A DNA stretch of 64,000 bases from Xanthoparmelia taractica (Eukaryota; Ascomycota; Lecanoromycetes; Lecanorales; Parmeliaceae). The DNA is taken from NCBI GenBank assembly GCA_033085395.1, contig JANQBS010000073.1, positions 1-64,000 of the forward strand. The letters are read 5' to 3'. Made by a program: the position numbers and the translations under genes. Positions 57,160-64,000 of the stretch are shown piece by piece (positions within the stretch are counted from its first letter, which is position 1; every line of letters starts with the position of its first letter). Under the pieces are notes generated by a model. The model had not been told where the DNA came from and searched no databases. It saw only the letters and a list, made by a program, of their open reading frames with translations.

Positions 57160-58349
57160 CTGTTTTAACTATGAGTTGCGCTGGCATCCACATGTGACTA
57201 ATTGGACACGGAGAAAGGGTTTCATGTGAAACGCTTATCGGAGGTGTAAAGACTGTGTGTAAGGATAGTTGTCAAAGGCAATATGTCACACGCGTTAAGG
57301 TACCATTCGCACGATTACGGCACCTTATATTGGGCGCACGACTTGTTGTGGACGATACCGGCTAGATTGCGTGTCTACCGTTTCATAAGATCATGAGTTT
57401 GCAGCCGAAAGGGCTTTGTTTGCGAAATCACAGTTTTCTTCAGCAAAACCCCCGAATGCAATCCTTCATATCCATAAAGTACCGGCATTCACAAAGTAAA
57501 AGCCCAAAGAAGTTTAAGGGGAAGCTTTGGGTCCTTCTCCTGTACGTGCGCTGCAGGCACCGTGTCAGATTCTTCTATATAACAGAAGCGCCGGATCCGC
57601 TTCGCCTTTCCGGCCGGGGCCGATGGAACAAATCACCTGTAGTCAGCTTGAGGGGCTGATAGCTATCAACCACATCATCGGAGCGACTTGCTACTCCAAA
57701 TTTCCGATACTGGTGCCGGTACAGACAATGCCAATCCGTTAATCTCACACTCCGTCGATGTACTAAAGGTGGACTTAGTTCATGAACAATGTAGCGTTTA
57801 TGAGACTCGTAGTGGATTTCTCCACCATCAGTCAAAACTTTTCTTGCAAAAAACTAAGCTATGTATCATGGGTATAAATATAAGGTAAATGGCTATGAAT
57901 CTACGAGGCAGGTTCAGGTGCAGATAATCTCTGAGCTGCTCACCACGACCATACATGTTCATTCCGAGACTTTCTTATTAGTCAAAGGACAGTCGGGAGG
58001 TTTCTGGCCTGGCTTCTTCGAATCGAGTGCGTTTGGAAGGATGTGATTGTGGCGATCTGGTGTGTGTTAAGGATCGCAAAGTCGAGTCAGTGGTCAATGT
58101 CTTGTCATATCTGACACTTATCTGGTAAGAGACCATGCCACGCTTGGACCTAGTCCTTAGCTACTTTGTAAAAAAGTGTTGAAGCTAATTATAGTTGAAC
58201 AGGACTCAAGAGGAATATCACCCAATAACATATCAACGTTTCATAACACAGAATTCATACCACTCTTATATCCTTCATAACTTTTACGCTCATACAAGCA
58301 TCTTCTCTCAACTTCATACGCCGTCAGAAACCACGGAAACTTTTGAACA
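57160..58349. other. Intergenic, possible former 3' part of the membrane protein gene
   Basis: 57222-57300 reads CETLIGGVKTVCKDSC in the frame of the upstream Ser/Thr repeat but is cut off by stops. ORFs at 57393-57742 and 57861-58046 carry no recognisable domain. No ORF of note in 58047-58349, which is AT-richer and should hold the promoter of the next gene. Confidence 0.45.
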
Positions 58350-59825
58350 ATGAAGACTTTTCCGTTTTTGCGACTCCCTGCGGAGATTCGAGACCAGATC
58401 TATGGCTACCTGTTATCAACCAAACACACGAAGCACTACCCCGCAGAAGAAGACCCAGTATGTCAATTATTAAGCCCAAAGTCACAGCGAAAGCTCACAG
58501 GGTATTCTAGGAATGGGAGGACAACAACTTAGACATGTACAACAGATACAAGCTCATGAGGCGTCCTGCACATGTTTACCGTTTCCACGTCGGAATCCTC
58601 GGTGCAAATCGCCAGATCAACCGTGAGGCCAGCCATGTTCTATACGATCGGAATATGTTGGTCGACGTACAATCGAACCTCGCGGAATGGGACATCAATT
58701 TCGATCGTCTTGGGGTTCCACTAATTGCCGAAAACGAGAGAGCACTTGGCTTTCCTCCAGCTGTCTTGAAAATTGAAATAGAAGCGGGATGGGTTCCCTG
58801 GCCGGGCGCACCTAATTTGCACGTGCGTAACCGAACTGATCCTCTGGCTGTTCTTGTCCTTCGGACTGATCATTCTAACTCTTGATTCTCCATAGATTAT
58901 CATTGCCGGTGCTGATCTGCCAGCCTTTTGCACAGCATTAGTCCTCGGCGGAAGGTTGCCGGACCTCCTCGATAGGAGTTCGCTCACGGTCAGTCTGAAC
59001 TGCAATCCAAAAAGCGAGGAACTACCAAACACTGTATCCTTCCCTTCACCACAAGTGAAGAGCCTACTGGAAACTTTTCGCCTTCTCCACAGCTTTCCAT
59101 CCTGCGATATTACGGGACCTATCGACGAACAATACAGAAATGGGCTGTGCCTGAGCATCTGTAGAAAGGCTCCTAGCTTTCAGGAAAGTCTGTCTGTGGT
59201 TGAGAACAAGGTCAAAGAAGGCGATGAAGCCGTCAACGCCCAAGGGATTACGGCCCATTACCGTCAAGCTATAAAAATCTACACCTCGGCCATGGTCGAG
59301 CTGAAGGACCGATGCCATAAGCTTGATCACGACGTCCTAAGCTGGACAGTACACTCTACCGCTGACATGAACCTTCATGACGCATATCTATTTCTTATAT
59401 TCCGGCTCCAAGTCAGCCTAGCCAACGCGCACATTCAATTAGGACAGTATGAGCAATCTTACAAGTGGAGTGATCGTGCTGTGCGTGCCGCTCACAAGAC
59501 GAGTTTTGGTCAAACCGGCTTCTATGAGGCCCACCCTCACTACTTGAAGGCTTTTGTGCTACACGCGCGCTCCAACAACAAACTCGGTAGATGGGACGAG
59601 GCTGTCGAATCGATGAAAATAGCCGTGAGGATCGCACCCCATCTCGAGCAAGAATTGAAGTTCTTCGAGGAAGACAAGGAGAGGCATAAAGCGAAACAGT
59701 TGAACACGGTGAGGGTGGTTTTGGAAAAGAGCAGAAATCGGAATGGATCATTTCATGTAATAAGATACCCAGCGGATTTCGAAAGGGTCGAGGATCAAAT
59801 TCAACACCAACATACTGGATATTAA
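58350..59825 (+). CDS. F-box-like / TPR-like protein
   Basis: Exons 58350-58457, 58511-58822 and 58896-59825 (introns 53 and 73 nt; donors GTATGT and GTGCGT) give 449 residues. The N-terminus FPFLRLPAEIRDQIYGYLL (4-22) is the F-box-like motif common in fungal proteins of this kind. Next come LGANRQINREASHVLYDRN, which is typical of the same group, IEIEAGWVPWPG and IIIAGADLPAFCTALV. The C-terminal half is helical and TPR-like (EGDEAVNAQGITAHYRQAIK, RLQVSLANAHIQLGQYEQSY, RSNNKLGRWDEAVESMKIAV), ending in a basic tail. By analogy an F-box protein would bind Skp1 and recruit a substrate through the C-terminus to an SCF ligase; no Skp1 contact can be shown here. All joins are phase 0. Confidence 0.78.
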
Positions 59826-60524
59826 TCGCTACCATATAGGTACTATGAGTCAGTCCGATAATGCAAGCTGTTTCCCTAAATCTATAGGTCCTTTGGCCAG
59901 TGCAGATGTGGGGACAAAACAATCATGGAGGAGTAGAACCAGTCGACACTTTCCACCAAGAACAGTGTCCCCTTTCTAGAACACGGATTCGTCAAAGGGG
60001 ATGCATGAATCCTGGCAATGTAGCAGTCCCTGACTCATTAGAGCGCCTAAGTAACTCCTTCAACACCTTTTCAACCGTGATAAGAATCAAACAAGGAATA
60101 CTAGAGGTAAGAAATAGCGGAGACTTTGTGCCCAACGAGGGTAATGTACTGTCATAGCTGTCGAAGACTTGCTGTATGAATTTTGTGTTATCGAATATAC
60201 AAGGAAGGACATGGTGGAGTAAAAACAATTTTGAGACCGAAGCAGAAAACCCCCTTCTAGTTCTGGGTTTAGTGTTGAGCAATGTAGTTCATATAGGAAT
60301 ACAAAGAAGATACAGAGCGTAGTGAAGCAACAACACCTTCAATAGCGTGCCCAGGCCCTGCGAACATCTCTATATTCCAGTGAGTCCATCCTCGAATACT
60401 TGCATTCATGTTACTACCTGTCTGTGAAAGGCTCCTCACATCTATCACTGTTCTCACGCTACGAAGCACCTTTGACGATCGCGGAAGACTATAACAGCTG
60501 ACTGCTTTAACCATCTCACACGCC
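59826..60524. other. Intergenic
   Basis: Small ORFs at 59900-60157 (plus) and 59992-60282, 60269-60568 (minus) lack support. It contains the 5' region of the BIR gene. Confidence 0.55.
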
Positions 60525-61229
60525 ATGGACCAAACACCGCCTCTGAAAAACACTGCACCGACCCCCACGATAGCACCTACTTCCCCTATTCCACCAGATT
60601 CTTACGAGAGTCGACTCGCTTCTTACACCTCATGGCCTCATACTCGCCCAGGAATCTCAGACATGGCCAAAGCTGGGTTCCATCGGGTACCCGAGCCTAA
60701 GTGGGATGGAACTGAATGTTCCCAGTGCGGTCTTCAGCTTAACTATTGGGAGGAATACGACGATTCTATTCATGAACATATGCTATGTTCGCCTGAATGT
60801 CCTTTCCTCCGCGATCTCGACGATCCTCTTCATGAACATATACTATGTTCACCTGAATGTCCTTTCGTCCGCGATCCACAAGCACAAGAGAAAACCGCAT
60901 CAAATCCTACGCCAACATTACCGGTCGGCGGTGTCACGAGGTCAGCATCTCCGGAACTGAGTATGCCAGTGGACGACTCGATTGAGGAGACGCCACATGC
61001 ACAAGCTACGGCGACTGCAGCAGAGGTTTCAGTCTCGAAGGGACCAACTAAGCCTCCCTCAACCGACCGCTCCAGTCCGCCTCCGTCCCAGCAAATCCAG
61101 TGTCCACGCTGCGGCAAACCGAAAACTAATGTACCGCCAAACCCGATGGAAAAAGCCACGTTGGACGCGGATGACTGGGTGGAACTTGGGTTCAAGGGGG
61201 AAGAGAAAGCTGGGTGGATCGAAGTCTGA
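60525..61229 (+). CDS. BIR-domain protein with duplicated second half-domain
   Basis: A single exon of 234 residues from ATG 60525 (CGCCATGG context). After a Thr/Pro-rich lead comes a BIR fold: ESRLASYTSWP, MAKAGFHRVPEPKWDGTECSQC, then the zinc ligands C65, C68, H85 and C92 in the canonical C-x2-C-x16-H-x6-C spacing. The segment DDSIHEHMLCSPECPFLRDL (79-98) is followed at once by a near copy beginning DDPLHEHILCSPECPF (99-118), a 60-bp tandem duplication that supplies a second His/Cys pair (H105, C112). The remaining residues are Ser/Pro/Thr-rich, with a CPRC motif near 193 and an acidic end (DADDWVELGFKGEEKAGW). Fungal BIR proteins are few (Bir1/survivin type, chromosomal passenger); this one is much shorter than Bir1 and may be a distinct group. 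Confidence 0.8.
   Translation: MDQTPPLKNTAPTPTIAPTSPIPPDSYESRLASYTSWPHTRPGISDMAKAGFHRVPEPKWDGTECSQCGLQLNYWEEYDDSIHEHMLCSPECPFLRDLDDPLHEHILCSPECPFVRDPQAQEKTASNPTPTLPVGGVTRSASPELSMPVDDSIEETPHAQATATAAEVSVSKGPTKPPSTDRSSPPPSQQIQCPRCGKPKTNVPPNPMEKATLDADDWVELGFKGEEKAGWIEV
60759..60878 (+). repeat. 60-bp in-frame tandem duplication inside the BIR domain
   Basis: 60759-60818 and 60819-60878 are aligned without gaps and share 52 of 60 bases. The unit is 20 codons and includes the EH-x6-C zinc-binding half of the BIR domain. Confidence 0.9.
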
Positions 61230-62929
61230 GATGGTCTAACCATTTGCGCTGACTGGTTGTCGACGATAGCGAAACCTTCAATATTGATACTCCATTGTAA
61301 TGGGTGCTCAGGGCGATTCATAGACTTTGCCTGCCAATAATGCGTCATCAGAATACAAACCATCAGCCTTCGATATTCTCCGTGACACAATTTTCTATGT
61401 CCCCTCATCTAACATCCACCATCTTCCTGCCGAACCACACGGGGCTACAGATCTTTCAAAGTAGGATTAGAGGTGAAGAACCGAATCTCTTACGAACGTA
61501 GCAATACCAGACCCCAAAGGACAACAAGACAAGGGCCATGAGACATCCACAAACAGCCAACAAAACTGAAACTCTCATCTGGCGCCGTTCACGTATCCTC
61601 AGCTTAAGCATTTACAAAAGTGTTAGTAAGATTCCAAGCCTGGTAGTGAATTACCTCAATGCGAGACACCACTCAGGTGGTATTTCATTTGGCAACTTCG
61701 CCTAACTTCCTGGACTGCGGGTTTCGACTACCGCGCAAAGCCTTCGCGCTTCCGTCACGGACCTCAAGGGAACCGTAATCGAAAACTGCACGATCATATC
61801 TCGGCAATGCTTTTAGTTGACATCCTGCGTACAAACACTCACCACGACAGCGCAGACAAATATCTAGGATCAGCCATCAGGACACTCTCAGAGCGGTTAT
61901 GCTACTTGCATGACATAGCGCTCGTCATCACCGAATAAATGCCCGGCGCCAAAGCTTCACATTGAGGCCATAACGCAGAGACATAATCAAGTGGAAAGCA
62001 TCGAGCGCGCAAGATCTGAACAATTCAGCGCTCTCAATGATAGGGGAGGGTGATGCGGCTTTTTCCATAGAGAACTTCCGTTCGGCGGCTTGGGGGTACG
62101 AGACGGCTGTTGACTAGCTTCAGACGAATAGGTAGAGAGACGCAAGACGGGAGAGGACGATCAAAGGTAGATATACAGCAGCTTTCGTTGGTAGCGTTAA
62201 GACTATGCCCTTTAAAGATTCATAGGAAGATAACGAGGATGTGAGAGGACTTTCTGACATAGATCGGTTCGATCAACGGACTTGAGCTGCTTGAAAGGTG
62301 TCTGCTTCTATATGTATAGCTTTCGGCTAGCAGTCTTTCTTAGCATAGCCTCAACAGCAAAGCCTTCCGTTCTCTCTACAACGAGAACCCGTTCGTTCTT
62401 GCCACATACACTCATAGTGTCGCCTCGAACAGACTCAGGACAGAGGGTCACACAACTAGCTGCTGACAAGGTCGAAGTCTTCTGTTTCCGGTTCACTCTG
62501 CGTCAACTCGGACATTGATCTTCCCGTGCAGGGAGATGATGATCAACCCAAAGAGTTGCAGTTTAGCGAGCGAGCTTTTGATATCCTGCAGGAATGTGAA
62601 GCGGCTCGAGAATGAAAGGCGAGACTTTCTCTCCAGCATCAATGTAGTACTCAGGTTTTGCCCTCTTATCAACTGGGCGTCGATGCTTCGGCGACTAAAA
62701 GATCATCCAGCCCGGCGGTCTGGCAGTCACGCCCTCGACCGCAACATTGTATGCTTCTAGAACCTTTGGGCATATTCTGTAATATGGCGAACCTTACGAT
62801 AGCCACTATGGACGGCAAGCCTGAGAGTAGGTGGGTGCAATCCATAAGGCATGTCAAAGAGACGATCGGTCGGCTATCACACAGCATGGAGAACATTCTG
62901 TTCACATCAGCCAACATCAAAGATTAAGG
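61230..62929. other. Intergenic, nothing recognised
   Basis: 61500-62280 has no long ORF on either strand. From 62282 short ORFs appear (62282-62518, 62515-62760, 62658-62927 plus; 62308-62496, 62669-62920 minus), mutually antisense and without domains. The right end may belong to the decayed TPR gene. Confidence 0.5.
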
Positions 62930-63380
62930 GAAAAAGCCCTTCACGCTGATGACTATTGCCTCGCTTATTCCCTGTACGAATCAACTCAAGAGAAGATCAA
63001 TGCCTGGAAACGCTGAAAGAGAGACTTCAAGGGGTCGTTCAACTGAGATTTTCGCGCAATCTCTCGACTAGAGTTCCGCATATGGTCCATTTCCGTTGCC
63101 GCGCTCCTCCGCATGCAGTGGTGGAGAGCTGCTCAGAAGAAGGTGGCGAGGCAACTGAGGTAATTGAGAAGATAGCATCTACAGAAGGAAATGAGGGGAG
63201 ACCATGTTCGACCATGGCAAGATTGCTAAGCTCTATTACCGGAGAGCGCTGACAAGTGAGGGAATTGGAAAGATGGCTCAGGCCGTTGGGGAGATTAGCA
63301 AAGCGTTGCGCCTCGATCCGAAGGACACGAAGATCAAGGCCGAATTGAAAGAAAGTAGGTTACAGGCGAATTCAATATAA
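62930..63380 (+). pseudogene. Relic of a TPR protein gene
   Basis: Two TPR-like pieces lie in one direction but in different frames. One is REKALHADDYCLAYSLYEST with QEKINAWKR and a stop (to 63016). The other is a 58-codon frame 63204-63380 with KIAKLYYRRALTSEGIGKMA, then EISKALRLDPKDTKIKAEL, a classic TPR ending. Stops separate them and the spacer has no matching TPR sequence. An intron-containing gene is possible, but the pieces are too short and the first frame ends abruptly, so a relic is more likely. Confidence 0.45.
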
Positions 63381-63667
63381 GCGGCGTTGACGGTGTGATG
63401 TGATGTGAGTGGCTTACATATCAATGAAACCTCTGGAGCTCGGATTATTCGACGGTTAAGAGCCCTGAGCACGACGGAGTAACTTCTTCTGCTCACTTGG
63501 CTGAGTGGTTGGGACAACTTCATAGTCTTCTTCGCTGATCAGACTTGAATATCCTTTGTTGTCGTTACCGTTTCCAATTCGTAAATCCAAATTCCACATT
63601 CTTGCAGATGTGTTTGAACTGATATCATGAATCTCTAACCAACGCCGCTAGTGTTCGATATACTGTT
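63381..63667. other. Intergenic
   Basis: No coding signal; probable 3' flank of the minus-strand gene entering from the right. Confidence 0.5.
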
Positions 63668-64000
63668 TCATATCCACCACCCGAAACTTCCATCAAATGC
63701 GGAGCCCTCTGCCAAATTCCCGCACCGTATCTCCTCGAATGTTGGCACAGCATTAGGCTTGTAAAAGCCTAGCAGCTTTTCCATATCTTCCTCGTTCATC
63801 TCCACTAAATCTTCTAAAGTCCATTGTTCGCACACTTTGCTCATCCACCCCATCCTTTTTGGGCCCTCTTCGGTATCTGGCGCCACTTTTCTTAACTTCT
63901 TCCTCAACATGCCAACTTTCTGTACCGCAGCCCCAATATTCTTGGGCAGATTACTCGCAATTTGTTTTCGCACAATGCTGGCCAGCTTCGGCCCGTTGCC
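63668..64000 (-). CDS. 3' end of an unknown protein, cut by the window edge
   Basis: The minus-strand frame is open from the right edge (GNGPKLASIVRKQIASNL) to the stop at 63668, and the ATG-free start shows it continues outside the window. The visible 110 residues are basic and helical (KVGMLRKKLRKVAPD), then EQWTLEDLVEMNEEDMEKLL, and end GSFGWWI. No family recognised. The composition and a clean terminal stop argue for a real C-terminus. Confidence 0.5.
   Translation of the reverse strand, partial: GNGPKLASIVRKQIASNLPKNIGAAVQKVGMLRKKLRKVAPDTEEGPKRMGWMSKVCEQWTLEDLVEMNEEDMEKLLGFYKPNAVPTFEEIRCGNLAEGSAFDGSFGWWI

Overview
The window is nuclear DNA of a filamentous ascomycete (Pezizomycotina). 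The evidence is many short spliceosomal introns (about 47-120 nt, GTRAGT-like donors, CTAAY-like branch sites), a MedA-type conidiation regulator, fungal NLR/STAND genes, a METTL16 orthologue and an EMW1/TTC27 orthologue. I do not place it below that level. It is gene-sparse, with long stretches of simple repeat. The 71-base poly-C at the left edge looks like a contig-end artefact. Exon joins were worked out by eye from frame, GT/AG sites and protein continuity; every multi-exon model below closes in frame.

Layout. 0.7-10.5 kb: a DUF7025-type AAA ATPase (minus), a PLP-dependent class V aminotransferase (minus), a coiled-coil protein (plus) and an Ala/Lys-rich Myb/SANT-like protein (minus). 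10.5-18 kb: no convincing gene, with microsatellites and a few short ORFs. 18-21.4 kb: medA (plus) behind a probable long leader. 21.4-28 kb: pyrimidine- and purine-rich tracts and gene-poor DNA, with one doubtful small membrane ORF. 28.1-29.2 kb: a secreted/membrane Cys-rich protein with a repeat-built Ser/Thr stalk (minus). 30.7-37.2 kb: a 1722-residue DUF7708-NACHT-ZZ NLR (minus) whose 3' tail is tandemly duplicated. 37.9-40.2 kb: a second AAA ATPase paralogue, divergent from the NLR. 40.7-41.9 kb: a single-pass membrane protein. 43.1-46.1 kb: an orphan gene and a GNAT acetyltransferase with an abnormal splice donor. 46.7-50.4 kb: a second NLR, alpha/beta-hydrolase (SesB-like)-NB-ARC-TPR. 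51.5-56.2 kb: METTL16 and TTC27/EMW1 head to head. 56.5-64 kb: a membrane protein with a Ser/Thr repeat tail, an F-box-like/TPR-like protein, a BIR-domain protein with an internal half-domain duplication, a TPR relic and the 3' end of an unknown gene.

How it fits together. METTL16, TTC27 and medA look like conserved core genes. The 28-50 kb block looks accessory: two NLRs of different architecture, a duplicated NLR tail, a paralogous AAA ATPase, membrane proteins and an orphan gene. Fungal NLRs of these types are associated with self/non-self recognition and programmed cell death. The idea that this block, with the nearby BIR protein, is such an island is inference.
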